Assembly: GCF_019279795.1 (NCBI RefSeq)
Contig: NC_056725.1
Span: 1,615,035,618 to 1,615,099,617 of the forward strand
Length of the DNA stretch: 64,000 nt
Direction of reading: 5' to 3'
DNA from: Protopterus annectens
Lineage: Eukaryota > Chordata > Ceratodontiformes > Protopteridae
Below, piece after piece: positions 32,290 through 43,675 of this stretch. The position numbers and the translations under genes are program-made. The notes below the pieces were generated by a model. That model was not told the DNA's origin. It saw only the letters and a list, made by a program, of their open reading frames with translations, and searched no databases. Position 1 is the first letter of the stretch; the number at the start of each line of letters is the position of its first letter.

Positions 32290-33300
32290 CTATAAGGCCC
32301 TGCAAGACTGCAGTGGCAAAGCCAGCTTTGGATTTAGAGAAAATTGGCAAATGGTAATGCTTGGTGAAAGTATGTACAGAACTCCAGGTAGCAGCTTCTA
32401 GGATGTCCCTGGTAGGGACACCTCTGAGAAAGACTGTAGAGGTAGACGCAGCCCTGGTTGAATGGGGTCTAATCCCCTGTGGAATAGGTTTTCCATGGTG
32501 CTTATATCATAAATGAATGCAATGGCCTATCCATTTAGAAATGGTTTGCTTTGAAATAGCCTTCCCATCTGCCCCTGCAGCAAATGCCACCAGCAGTTGT
32601 TCAGATTTCCTTTGAGGTTTAGTCCTGTCCAAGTAAAATCTAAATTGTCTGTGCACATCTAAGGAGTGCAGTATCCATTCCTCTTTGTTCTGTGGGTTAG
32701 AAAAGAAGGTTGGCAAATGAATGGACTGATAAAGAGCCACAGTGGATACCACCTTGGGCATGAAGACACCCTGTCCGCATGAAAGATGATGAAAGGCTCC
32801 ACTGCCATAAGGGCCTGTAATTTAGATACCCTTCTTGCTGAAGTGATTGCTAAAAGGAAGGCTGTTTTCCAAGAAAGGAATTTTAACTCTGCACTTGCAG
32901 CTGGCTCAAAAGGAGGAAGAGTGAGTTTTTCCAATACAAAGTTAAGGTCCCAGGCTGGATTTGGGGCTCTCCTGGGTGGTCTTAAGTTTTTGGTCCCTCT
33001 GAGGAAGTGCTTGAGCAGTGGATAAGAGAAGAGGGGTGGTTCTGTGTTGTAATGAGCTAAAAGGGCTGAGGCGTGAATTTTGATGGCGGAAAAAGAAAGG
33101 AACTTGTGAAGCATCTCAGTTAAGTATTGAAGAATCTGAGGTAAATTGGGCGCTGCTGTACCCATCCCTTGAGTTTGGTTCCAGACACAGAATCTTTTCC
33201 ACTTTCCAGCATAAGATTTTCTAGTACTAGGCCTCCTTGCCTCCAAAATGACATCAGACACTTGTTTACTGAGGGATGGTAATGGAGAGATTAGGAAATT
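32290..33300 (-). pseudogene. DIRS tyrosine recombinase (element G)
   Basis: Blocks in order are VILEARRPSTRKSYAGKWKRF (about 33190-33255), HPLLKHFLRGTKN-like, WDLNFVLEKLTLPPFEP (about 32885-32960), ITSARRVSKLQAL (about 32815-32850; Glu of the usual VSEL is Lys), KQTISKWIGHCIHL, an HSTRA-like box (about 32445-32470) and HTFTKHYHLP with the presumed catalytic Tyr (about 32355-32385). A deletion around 32765 removes the NPTFMPKV joint, and frame breaks follow. The catalytic Arg, His, Arg and Tyr are all visible, but in different frames. Confidence 0.83.
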
Positions 33301-33349
33301 AACCAGGCTGCCAGGTTCAGGGTTTGAAGCTGAGGGTGCAGAATCTGGC

Positions 33350-35224
33350 TTTCCTACTGTGACAGCAGGGTAGGGGTCTGAGGCAGGTGCCATGGAGCCA
33401 GCAGTGACACACTGCGTAAGAGGGGGTTTACCAGTGCTGGTGTGGCCAGTCTGGTGCAATCAGTATCGTCCTTGATTTGTCCCGTTTGATCTTTAGTAGT
33501 ACTTTGGAGAGGACAGGCAGAGGAGGAAAGGCATAAACTGATAGATTTTTCCAGCTGAAGGACAGAGCATCCACTTTCCAAGCTTGTCTGTGGGGAGTCC
33601 TTGTGCAGAATTTGTCCAATTGGTAGTTCTGGGGGGAGCCAAAGAGGTCTATATCTGGGATCCCTCATTTGTTTATCAACATGTTAAAAGTATTTGGTTC
33701 CAGTTTCCACTCATGTGGGTCCATAAGATTTCTGCTTAGTTCATCTGCCAGTCTATTTAGTTTTCCTGACAGGAATTGAGCCTGTAGAAGCACTTGGTAG
33801 CTCAAGGCTGTGTTCCACAGAGCCATGGCTAGTCTGCAGAGGGGGTAAGAATGGGTACCCCCCTGCTTGTTTATGTACCACATAACAGTGGTGTTGTCCG
33901 TCTTTACCATTAATTGTCCTTGAAGAATGTGGTCCTTGAAGGCTGTCAGAGCATTCTGTACAGCTAACATTTCTTTTTGATTGATATGCAGATGCATTTG
34001 ATTTGGGTTCCATTTGCCCTGAATGCACTTCCCTGCCAGGTGAGCCCCCCATGCATAGTCTGATGCGTCTGTAGTTAGGGTTTGGGCGGCAGGGAGTAGA
34101 GTGAATGGTAGTCCCTTGTTTTGGTGGCAGGCCTCTGCCCACCAAAGGAACTCTAACAGTAGGCAAGGTATGACAGGAATCATTGCTTCTAGATCCTGAG
34201 AATGTTGACAGCATAGGCTTTTTAGATACCATTGTAGTTTCCTCATATGCAGTCTTGCATATGGAATTAGTAGAATGCAGGAGGCCATGAACCCAAAGGC
34301 TTGCAGTATTTGCCTTACAGATATCCCAGTTTTTGTGGCCATTAGTCTGAAGTAAGTTATCAAATGAATTTGTTTCTCTGGCGTGAGGAAAGCCATCTGG
34401 GAAGTTGTGTTCAAGCTTGCGCCCAGGAATATAATTTGTTGACAGGGTACCAGATGTGACTTTTTTTTTTAGTTTATGGTGTACCCGAGACACGTTAACA
34501 CCTTTTGTACAAATGCCAGATGATTCAAAACTATGTCTTGGCTTTCTGTCTGAATTAGACAATCATCCAGGTATGGGTATATTTGAATATTTCTTTGCCT
34601 GCAAAATGCAATGACTGGAGCTAGGCACTTTGAGAATACCCTGGGCGCAGTAGATAAGCCAAAGGGCAGTGCAGAGAACTGATAGTGCATGTAGCCTGCT
34701 TTGAAGTGTAGGTATCTTCTGCAAGATTTCCCAATTGGGATGTGAAAGTAGGCTTCCTTTAAATCCAGTGTTGCCAACCAGGCATCTTTGCTAGCATATA
34801 AAGCAACTGGTGAAGAGTTAGCATCTTGAATTTTGGAATCACCAAAAAGGTGTTTAAGATAGAAAGGTCCAGGATAGGACACCACGAGTTGTCTTTTCTG
34901 GGTACCAGGAAAAGTCTTGAGTAGAAACCTTGTCCCTTTTCCTCTTCTGGTACAGTTTGAATAGCCTTTATGCTTGAGAGAGAGAGAGAGTACTTGCATT
35001 TGAGCCTCTGGCCACTGATTTGGGGGTAGATATGGCCAACCATTTGGGGTTGGTAATGTGTGGAAGTGAAATCTGTACCTTTGGGAAACTATATTTAAAA
35101 CCCATTTGTCCTGGGTAATGAGTTCCCAGTTTTTTGCCTGCAGAGCAATCTTTCCCCCTAAAGGAGCAGTCAGTTTAGAATTGCTTGGAATTTTTAAAGT
35201 TAAGTCATTGAGACAGCTTACCAT
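33350..35224 (-). pseudogene. DIRS RT, RNase H and Dam-like region (element G)
   Basis: The frame from 35224 has the N-terminal LTAPLGGKIALQAKNWELI block and continues with ATLDLKEAYFHIPI, FSALPFGLSTAPRVF and YPYLDDCLIQ (about 34550-34590) with both Asp residues, ending after GYTIN at 34469. It resumes in 34414-33665 (ASCILLIPYARLHMRKLQWY, TTDASDYAWGAHL, TDNTTVMWYINKQGG, LADELSR). The methylase-like part follows (FPPLPVLSKVLLKI and ILIAPDWPHQHW, about 33420-33540). The RT core is the best-preserved of the family-1 copies, with only a few frame breaks. Confidence 0.88.
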
Positions 35225-35231
35225 AGGGGGA

Positions 35232-37566
35232 GTCTTACTACTCCCTGATTTGGAAGTGGGAGCCCCCTACTGCTTAGTCCTGTGCGTACCCTGGGACTGA
35301 AGCCTGGGTGTTCTGCTGGTTCTGGGTTTGGACTGAAGGCCTGGAAGAGGCAGGAAAGGACCAATTCTTAGAGGGCCAATGCCTACTAAATCTTGGAGGC
35401 TGTACTTGTAGGAAATCTTTAACAGTTTGCATAGATTTAGCTTTTTCCTCCATCTTTTTAAGAACTTCTTCTGCTTTGTTGTCAAACAGGCGGTCCTCAT
35501 TTAAGGGAGCATCCAGCAATTTAGCTTTAACATGATCTGGCAAAGATTGCTCCTTAAGCCAAGCATGCCTTCTAAGTACAGACCCAGTGACAGCAGCCCT
35601 GCAAGATGCCTCTAGTGAATCAAAACCACATTGCAAAGTATGTTTTCCAACCTGTTCAGCAGAATGCATTAAATCCTGTAAATCCTTATTTTCAGCACAG
35701 TCAGGAATCAACATCATTTTCTGTTTAAGCAATCCAATAATATGCTGCTAATATTTTAACATATGAAACTGGCAGTTTAAGGCCCTAATGGCCAAGGTTG
35801 CAGAAGTGTATACCTTTTTACCCCATCTATCCAGCGCCCTGGAGTCATCGGAGGGGGTAGGATTTTTGGCAGTAGTAACCTTAGTGCCCTTGGGTCCTTG
35901 TGAAATGGTCTCAGGATCTGCAGTAGGATTTTTAAAAAGGAACCTGTGAGAGTCGGGGACCCTGTAATATCTATCAGGTTTTCAGGGAGCAGGAGGTAAA
36001 GACATCCAAAAATGAAATGAGATAGAAAACTCACTTCATTTTTAACCAAAAAAACAAAGCTTTTGGGAGTATCCCTTCCTCAGTGTTAATACATTTCTAA
36101 TTAAAATTGAACACATTATACAACAAATGGACAAATACCACATGACACAGCCAACCTATAAAAAACAATACATAAAAAGTCCAATCATAGTATTAAAGCT
36201 GTAGGACTATTTTAAAACTCTTATTAGAAAAAATATGTATGTAGCATAAACATATTTTATAGGTCTTTTTGAAAATGTATTTTTTCTAATAAGAGTTTTA
36301 AAATAGAGTCCTACAGCTTTAATACTATGATTGGACTTTTTATATATTGTTTTTTATAGGTTGGCTGTGTCATGTGGTATTTGTCCATTTGTTATATAAT
36401 GTGTTCAGTTTTAATTAGAAATGTATTAATCAACACTGAGGAAGGGATACTCCCGAAAGCTTTGTTTTTTGGTTAAAAATAAAGTGAGTTTTCTATCTTA
36501 TTTCGTTTCTGGATGTCACACAGGCTCTGAATAGAGAAGATTAAAACCGTGGTTGGAACATACATGTTTAGCAGGAGGTAAAGAGTCAGGGGCCAAGCTA
36601 GATTCTGAAAAGGCATAATCAACAATGTCTAGTACATGAGGGATAGCTAAAGGCCTGTGTTGGGGGCAAGAGTAAGGAATCCCTAAGCCTCTTTTTAGAA
36701 TCAGAGTAATCCTGGCTTTCCCAGCGAAAATGCTCCCTAAGAGTATGCAAGGTTTCACCAAAAGAGAAAATCCTCTGGGGGAAGTAGAGGGAATAGAGTC
36801 CTCTGCATCAGAATCCTCATAGGTAGATAAGGGTAAATCCTGGTTATCAGAGGAAACAGAAAATTCAGAATCCTGGTCAGAAGTATCATAAGCAAATTCA
36901 GTCCTAGGTCTCAGAGGGGGAAAGCTGGCTTCCACTGCTTAAAGTAATAAGGTCTTCATCCATTCGTATCATTTGTTTTTTAGGCATAGAGGCCTGGCCA
37001 TGCCGGTCCAGGTGTTGGTTTTCTAGGCATGGTTCAAGTTTTAGGCCTTGAAGAAGATGGCGTTGGTTTAATATGCAAGTCAGTAGGCCTGAATACACCC
37101 TCAGAAGCCGGTGCCTGCACAGCGGCTCCAGACCCATCCAAAGTAGAGACAACTGCAGGTTCCACAGCTGAAGCATCTCGCGGCATACCAGACTCTGAAT
37201 GGGTCTCAGTAGAGGCTTGCGAATCTGAAGTAGCGGGTATCAGGGGTTGCAAAAACACCTCACCGAGTACCGGCGCACTGGTGACTGGCTTAGGAGAAGC
37301 GTCGTTGGCAGCTTTGGACCAAGGCGGCCTGTCTCTGTTTTTATCTTTGTGTTTTTTTGGAATGTCAGTAGTCAGATGGCTTACAAAAGACATATCTGGA
37401 TAATTGAACAGAGTACCAAAATATTTAGAAGAGTAAATATATCGACGACGAATCGTTTGTTGCTTAAATAAGGCACAAAACCAGCAGCAAGGTACGTTGT
37501 GGTCAAAAATCTTTATGAAGTATTTGCTTTTTCACAAGAAATACAATTATTGACTTTTACTGACAT
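35232..37566 (-). pseudogene. DIRS gag-like protein (element G), interrupted
   Basis: The start near 37566 reads MSVKVNNCISCEK, with the rest of the Cys/His array disrupted. Following blocks are DLHIKPTPSSSRPK (about 37045-37080), an acidic YEDSDAEDSIPSTSP (about 36780-36830) and an RGFSLLVKPCIL frame-shifted FGET block. The 36003-36569 insertion interrupts it at the PPAPGKPDRYYRV region, and it resumes with GVKRYTLLQPWPLG-shifted WGKKVYT (about 35790-35830), HAWLKEQSLPDHVKAKLLDAP (about 35510-35570) and KMEEKAKSMQTVKDFLQVQP. Many indels are present. Confidence 0.78.
36003..36569. repeat. Long inverted-repeat insertion with 15-bp target duplication
   Basis: Two arms of about 237 bp (36001-36236 and 36279-36517) are inverted copies of each other at high identity around a spacer of about 42 bp, followed by a 52-bp unique tail. 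AGCAGGAGGTAAAGA occurs at 35988-36002 and again at 36570-36584, and the DIRS gag reads on directly after the second copy, so it is a target-site duplication. The arms contain GAGGAAGGGATACTCCCGAA (about 36439) and AAAAATAAAG near the end. There is no ORF. It looks like a fold-back, non-autonomous retroelement, possibly Penelope-derived. Confidence 0.85.
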
Positions 37567-37569
37567 TGA

Positions 37570-37877
37570 TTTAGAAGCAAGAAAAAGATTCCCCAACGGG
37601 GTACTTAGCTTTAGTTGAAGACATCGGTTCTGAAACTCGAAAATGAAAATTTCAGGAGTCAGCCGACCGGCACTTGCGAACTGTTTCTGCTTCAGGCACC
37701 GCATGGCAAGAAAGACTGATGTGATGGTGTCGGCTGCATGCTTTATATCCCTGATGTCACGAAAGATGAGACAGCAACCGATGCAGGACCCAAGACTTTG
37801 ATAATCAGGCCGACTGAGGGCTCCTTCAAGCAGATAACTCAAATGTGATGACTGCAACAGTGAAACAAGAAGAACAT
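37570..37877 (-). promoter_or_regulatory. Right terminal repeat of DIRS G
   Basis: The minus strand shows a CRE-like TCGTGACATCAGG (about 37753-37765), TATAAAGCATGC (about 37735-37746) and ATCAGTCTTTCTTGCC (about 37704-37719), then the leader to the gag start. The outer end GAAGAACAT lies at 37877. Confidence 0.55.
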
Positions 37878-37904
37878 CCCCAGAGTCAGTATGTTTGTGG
37901 TTAT

Positions 37905-38060
37905 GTATGTTTTCTAGTCGATGGTAGGACAATTAAAATCTCCCATGAGTAAGGTGTTGGGCTCTATGCAAGTGACTCCAATAAATCCAGGTATGCAGTA
38001 TGCTTTTCCTGTTTCATGGTTTATCTATAGCCAGATGTGGTAGGGGGATTTGCCTACAGT
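37905..38060 (-). mobile_element. CR1-like LINE endonuclease fragment
   Basis: The minus strand encodes IEPNTLLMGDFNCPTID at about 37918-37970, closely matching the endonuclease GDFN block of the two larger LINEs (IEPNTIFLGDFN and PNSLILGDFNYP). The fragment lies between DIRS G and the body of the old DIRS, so G seems to have inserted into a LINE that was itself inside the old element. No other LINE part is seen to the left of G. Confidence 0.65.
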
Positions 38061-38199
38061 TTATGGCACCAACAAGAAAACTGTTTCTATTTAGGTAAGT
38101 GTGATTTTTTAGTATGTTTTTTTTTTAGTATTTAATATCCTGTTGCTTGTGTTCGTTCAAGAAGGCAGCAAATAAGTTCATAGAGTCAGAGTTCAGTGG

Positions 38200-40050
38200 A
38201 GACCGACACTATTATGGATTAGGGATCCCTTGTCCTGTAAGCAAGTCCATTCTGTGAGGTATTGTTTAACACTCACCCTGGCACAGAAATGAGAGACCAA
38301 ATGCCTGGGCTGCCAAGGTGGGTTATGATATGCATCTTTGACACCTCCTTCTTGATCTTTAGAAGAACACTGGGTGTCAGCAGAAAAGGGTAAAAGAAGA
38401 GAGGACTATTCCCATCCAAGGGAGATGGAATGAATCGTTTTTCCGAGCCTTTTTTGCAATGACTCTTGGGACATGAGCCGTTTGTCTGTTGAGATGGGAG
38501 GCAAATAGAGCTATATGGGGAGTCCCCCCCCCCCCCAAGTGGACTATGCCCTAGAGGACAGCTTGGTATAGCGGCCTTTCATACGGGTCTACTATGGATC
38601 TAACTCAAAGTATCTGCTTTATAATTTTGCTCTGACAGGATGTGGCTTGAACAGTGATGTTCTTAATTGCCAGTTCCTAGGCAATGACAGCTAATCTATA
38701 AATGGCATAGGATTTTGTCCCTTCTTTGTTTATACAGCAGACTGCTCTTGCGTTGTCCATTACCAACTGGGGGTCCATGAGCCCGTAGTTGGTTTACACC
38801 TTTGATAGCTTTGGAGAGTTATCTCTTTCAGATTTATGTGGCTGTTGCTGAAATGAGTTTACCAAACACCCTGGACCTTGCTGCCTTGAGAGAATGATCC
38901 CCCTTCGTGTAAAGTCTGAAGCATCTGTTGTGATTAAGCAGGAAAATGGGAGAAAAAAAAAGGCCTGGATTTTGGACTGGCCCACCAGAAAAGTCCCTTT
39001 TTGATGAAAATGAAAAATGGAATCTGACAGGATAAGGAACAGAATGCTGACCACAGACTGAAAGTATCACTGGATTTTTCTCTTAAGGGATACAGCATAT
39101 GGAAACATTAGAATGGTCAAAGCCATGTAAACCCAGAATTTTGATGAACTTGCCTGCTATGAACATGGTTTGATAGGTTAGACTTACGAAGTAAAGCCGG
39201 AAAGATGACACCTTGTCTGAAGGGAGGTAAGCTGGGGACAGGGATGTCTAGGAAACATTTTAGAAACAATTGTGTGTGACAGGGTTTTAAAGGAGGCCTT
39301 TTAAAGTTTAGTTTGAAACCTGGGATGCTGAAAAACGGTGAATAAAAAGCTGCTAGGATGTCTTAAGACAGAGGGAAATGAAATGAAGCAATTATTCAAA
39401 TGGCAAAATACAAAAGCTCTGAAGTCTGCAAAAAGCTACTACTGGGGCACAGCACATTGTGAAAACTCTCGGGGCAGCAGAAATACCGAAGGGCAAAACT
39501 GAAAGTGCAATCCTAAGGCAAAGAATCTTAGGTAATGCCTGTGGTTTTTTTGTGAATTGGAATGTGCATGCAAGCATCTTTTAGAGCTAGATTAACAGAA
39601 ATGCCCTTGGGAGAAATAAGGGGGGGGGGGGTTTGAAAGATGAACACCTTGAATTACTAAAAGAAACGTGTTTAGTTTTGAGAGGTCCAAAAGAGGTCTC
39701 CACGTGCCTTCCTTTCTGGAATCAAACATCATCTTGAATAAAATCTCTTACCATTTTGGGATAAAAGATCCGTGACTCCTCAGTATAATAATTCCAACAG
39801 AATTTGAGGAAATGGACGGATTTTTTTTGGGGGGGATCCCCTGCAAGACATGAAGGGGCATCCGGTGAAGTCTGTAACAGTTATTGATTATTTTAGAATT
39901 CAGGCATTTGATGCAATTTTGTTGCCTGCAATTTGGGAACGGTAGCTGGGGAAGGGTGACGTAACTAGGTATAGATAGTTAATTTTTTTTTTGAAAGAAT
40001 AGACCTTGAGATCCCTACCATTTCACTTCTGAATCTCCCATTTTTTCTTT
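38200..40050 (-). pseudogene. RT/RNase H and linker remnant of the old DIRS
   Basis: Recognisable minus-strand pieces include VLPFGISAAPRVFTMCCAPVV (about 39425-39490, RT motif B), PFLLTPSVLLKI (about 38355-38395, matching FPPLPLLPKVLLKI of the Dam-like region), and an ITTDASDFTRRG block (about 38905-38940, RNase H). Motif C falls in a decayed stretch near 39390-39420. Homopolymer runs and stops break all frames. Confidence 0.65.
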
Positions 40051-40199
40051 AACCGTTACTTGATAGGATTTTGCTGGTAGGATTTAAAAGGTTTTAGAAA
40101 AAGATAGACCAGAGGAGGAAGAGCAATTAATTTGATGTTTTGGGATAGGGGAAACACATACACACAAAGTTTTGAATCCTTGCATCAACTTTCCAGTTT

Positions 40200-41000
40200 C
40201 TTTTGTACTTCAGCTGAAAAACTCCCTAACAAATGGCCACTGTACATAGGTGCATTTATCAAACGGGCCTTAAAAAACAATCAGGGAAAATCGGTAATCT
40301 TATCGCACATAATACCTGCAGCAGCAGCCCTAGACACAGCGTCCACAATACTATGCAAACATAGCACATAACGCTTAGTAACTTGTAAAGCAGAGTTTAA
40401 CATAAAGGGAAGAGTCAAGTCAGATAAAGTCAGTTGCATATTTGCAAAATGAGATCTGATATTCTGACATGAGAGTTTGGCAAATAACTACTTTAAATGC
40501 CAACGTGGAAGATGCACACACTTTTCTACATCTACTGAATGTTCAGCTCTCTTTGTCATTTGGTACATGGTCAGAGGCAGAAAAGGCCTTGGACATTTTC
40601 TCCACATCCACAGAAATAATAGCAGGCACTGCCAGTGGATTTGTATGGTAGAATCTGTGTGTGAGGAACCTTGTAAAATATGTCAGGTTTCTGGGGGGGG
40701 GTCAAGGGGTTGCAGATTTGGGTGAAAAAAAAGAGGCAGAAGCAAAAATATCTTCTGAGACTCGTAACATTGGAGTTATGGCAACTGGTTTTAAGGAATC
40801 CATAGCCGATAATTCATCTCTCTTCTCAGACTGATACCTCCTTAACTTCCCATTAAAAAAAATATGTTTTAAAACTGTATCTCCAAAAGATATTTCCTCA
40901 GTGGGGGTATATCTGATAGGACCTTGTATCATGCTGATCCCCTACACAAAAACACAGAAGTATGAGCAGCCTTGAAGGAAATCTGTCAAATGAACATTTG
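40200..41000 (-). pseudogene. gag remnant of the old DIRS
   Basis: The segment 40932-40702 reads MIQGPIRYTPTEEISFGDTV, aligning with SPPEDFSFGET of the others, then KHIFFNGKLRRYQSEK and KPVAITPMLRVSED. Further on, AVSRAAAAGIMCDK (about 40310-40345) aligns with ASCRAAVTGSVIRR, and ARLINAPM with AKLLDAPL. The frames are broken. Confidence 0.6.
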
Positions 41001-41019
41001 CCTTTCCTGACAAAGCATT

Positions 41020-41330
41020 TTTATCGCAACATTTCTACAGAAACAAGGAAGGGTACCCAACAGGGTACTTATCTGCCCTGAACTGTAGCTAAAGCCAACC
41101 ACTGATAATGTTAAGCTGATGAGAAGTCTACATGCATACATATAGCCAAAATTCAGTTTTCTAGTATACCCACATGCCCCTTGTATTAATGCATAATCCT
41201 GTGCTTAGAACAGATGTACAGTGCATGAGGAAGGTGTCCAAAGCGTTGCAGACTGTTCAGATGTTCAACATCCTTGGCAAGATATGTCTCATAATTATGG
41301 CTACTGCAACAGTGATCTAATGAAAAGCAT
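41020..41330 (-). repeat. Right terminal repeat of the old DIRS
   Basis: It is an inverted match to the left terminus at 31620-31800 over about 150 bases, including GGATTATGCATTAATAC against GATTATGTGCAAGTATAAG. It ends at GAAAAGCAT, the counterpart of GAACAT in the younger copies. Confidence 0.7.
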
Positions 41331-42639
41331 CAGGTGCTGTGGCAGTTATGGCAGCTGAAAAATAAGTTATTTGTAGAAACTCAAATGGTTTAAGTGGATC
41401 TAACTACCTGGATGCAAGGATTTGACAGAAATTGCAGCTTAAAGGACTACTGAAGGGGAAGGAAGTCAAATTAATTGAGTAAGATGATGCATTTCTGGAA
41501 ATAAGTACTGCCTGTGAACTTGTCTGATACCAAGGAGATATCAAAAAGTCATAAGAAACTATCACTCAAATTTAAAAAAAAATTGTAGAAAAATTGCCAC
41601 TATCAGACAGTATGTTACCAGCTCCGAGGGACATTTACTTGATGCTTACATTTTGTCTTGGGAGTAACAATAACTTGAGAAAAGGCGTAAGAGCTGCTTC
41701 AAAATTGATAGAATATGTAAAAAATAAATAAATAAAACAAAAAAAAAACACTTTGCATGCTGCTTTTTTCAGCTACATCACTATCGACCACAGTGCAAAC
41801 TCATAACAGAAAATATGGAATGTAGATTAAGGAGCAATTCTTCAGTAGCTGTAGACAATGAAGGAAAAAGGGCTTAATTTTGAAAAAAAACTATACACTT
41901 AAAATAACTGATCAGTAAGTGACGGTAGTTGTGCAGAAATATATAAATCAACCAGAAAAGGCATATGTTGCCATGATATGTGAACTGAAACACAACAGTA
42001 ATCGCACATGCTTACTGGTACCGCAAAGTAATCGGTTATGAACATTTCTGAGATGCAGAATACTATGAGACGGAGATGCGAGAAAGAACATTTTCAAGAT
42101 GTCCAGATAGTTGAACTACAAGCAAGAGCTAATTCAGCAGCCCACAGGTTGAATTACTAAAAACAAGAGGAAGTAATAGGATAAAGGTTGTAGCTCCTTA
42201 CAAAGCTCACTGACTGAGGGAAAAAAGCAAAGTAAAAAATGAAGAACGGGATCAAACAGCATAGCAAACATAACATGGCTCATATTTCGTGAAGTGTTAC
42301 AGGAGGAAAACATGAACCTGAGATGGATCATTTTGACAAAAAAAGATTGGAAGATGAAAGAAAATGCTCACACTAAAGTACAGTAGTTTGTTAAAAATGT
42401 GAACAGGCAATTTTAAAAATGTGAACAGGCAATTCTCTCTGTAGCTATAAGAAAAAAAGAGACTACGCAAGGAACTGTAAAACTGATATTTGTTGATTTA
42501 CCATATGAGATTGAGAATGCACCCACCTCTTTGCTTTACTAGATACTCATTACAAATTAAAGCAGAAACAAGTAAAATAATCCTCTGTAAAAATCATACA
42601 AAACTGAGTTTACTGTGGAAACCGAACAAAGATTGTGCT
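41331..42639. other. Unassigned AT-rich sequence
   Basis: No recognisable gene. A local direct repeat of AAATGTGAACAGGCAATT occurs at about 42395-42433. It may include the upstream part of the L1-like remnant that follows, but I could not align it. Confidence 0.35.
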
Positions 42640-43600
42640 TTGTTTTTTTTCACATTTTATATAGTGATGAATGCAAACTGACTTTTTGTCATTAAATATT
42701 AAAGTTGTACATAGTTGAAAAGTACTGCAATTTACAAAAAAAATGTGAAGAGGTCATGTCACAAGAAACTAAAGTTAGTGAAGTGCAATGCTCTTTTATA
42801 TTGAGAAAGTATAAATGGATTAAAGTGGTTAACCACAACTTTGTTACCAGTAAATATGTAGGAGTAATGAAGCATCACATGCTGGTATCATTCAAGATGT
42901 ACAATATGCGCTTAAGGGGTGTGTTCTTACAGCCACCTCAGTAAATGATTCTTTCCAAGTAACCATAAGATCAATCTATGGATCCTTTGTGAATTATCAG
43001 ACCTTATTGTATAGTCTGGATAATGTTTTATTGAAGGTAGGAAATACTTCCATTATTATATGTGGTGACGGGAACACTGTGTTGAACGCGGAGCTCTTCT
43101 TCCCAGATAATCTATATATCAAGTTAATCATGGTGAATTACTACAGCCTTTCATGATTCATGGGAATATGTGTGAAGGAAATAAACACATTTCTTTTGCA
43201 GTTATATTTAATCCCAGAACTGATTTTTTTAGGTCTTATGATTTTTATCAAAAATGAAGTTTTTAAAAAAAACACATTATTTAATTTTTTACTGACCACT
43301 CAGCTATTAGCTATAGCATCTCAGTCCAAGAAACACATCAGAAGTATGCATACAGATTGGTACAGTGCTCCTGGGCTTTGCATTGCAATTTATGATGAAC
43401 AGATGAATACAGAAGAATCCTGGTATAACAACTTATGCAAGACAATATATTTTAGGTGCAAATGGGATGGGATGCCTTTAAATCCTTTATTTATGTAGTA
43501 TGACAGCCTGACAAGAAACACAATGCTGATCTGAATTCTAAATTATTATTAAAAGAGAAACTGCTGCTTGTTATTAATAAACTTATAAGTAAGCAGTAAA
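42640..43600 (+). mobile_element. L1-like LINE endonuclease remnant
   Basis: The plus strand in several frames shows VMSQETKVSEVQCS and LRKYKWIKVVNHN (about 42755-42840), resembling the LQET block of L1-clade endonucleases. An IYGSF segment with SIIICGDGNTVLNAE (about 43045-43100) fits IYxPN and GGDFNxVLN with Asn for Phe changes. LTDHSAISY (about 43290-43316) fits the SDHxPI block. The order and spacing are those of an L1-type AP endonuclease. Frames are broken in many places, and the rest of ORF2 is cut off by DIRS D at 43676. Confidence 0.55.
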
Positions 43601-43675
43601 TTAGCATAAATATGTAAAACAGTTTTAAGAACAAAAACAAGAGACTAGATTATGTAAACTAAAGGCAAGAGAGAA

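Larger units (their letters stand above)
32285..37877 (-). mobile_element. DIRS retrotransposon G nested in the old DIRS
   Basis: A family-1 copy with recombinase (about 32290-33300), RT/RNase H (about 33350-35224) and gag (35232 to about 37566). Its right terminus ends GAAGAACAT at 37877. The left inverted repeat and ICR are absent; the recombinase end abuts the old element's recombinase at about 32285 across a short TTTGAG repeat, so the left side has been deleted. The gag is interrupted by a 0.57-kb inverted-repeat insertion at 36003-36569. Confidence 0.85.
31593..41330 (-). mobile_element. Old DIRS element (third family) hosting nested insertions
   Basis: The left end AGTACAGTTGTC at 31593 and the right end GAAAAGCAT at 41330 belong together: the segment GATCAGTGTTGTGGTAACCA (about 31641) is an inverted diverged match to about 41285-41320, and the similarity continues for about 150 bases. 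An internal complementary region lies near 31950-32020. Coding remnants on the minus strand are gag (about 40200-41000), RT (about 39100-40050), RNase H and linker (about 38200-39060) and the recombinase C-terminus (about 31974-32270). A younger DIRS (G) and a LINE scrap occupy 32285-38170. All reading frames are heavily broken, so this is an old insertion. Confidence 0.75.

Noticed and set aside
36430-36460. Complete hammerhead ribozyme in the fold-back insertion
   Set aside because: CTGAGGA and GAAA with a short stem are visible, but stems I and III and the cleavage site cannot be drawn convincingly, and in the opposite arm GAAA is AAAA. Kept only as a partial match.
42134-42331. Small minus-strand ORF before the L1 remnant
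   Set aside because: AT-rich chance frame with no recognisable domain.
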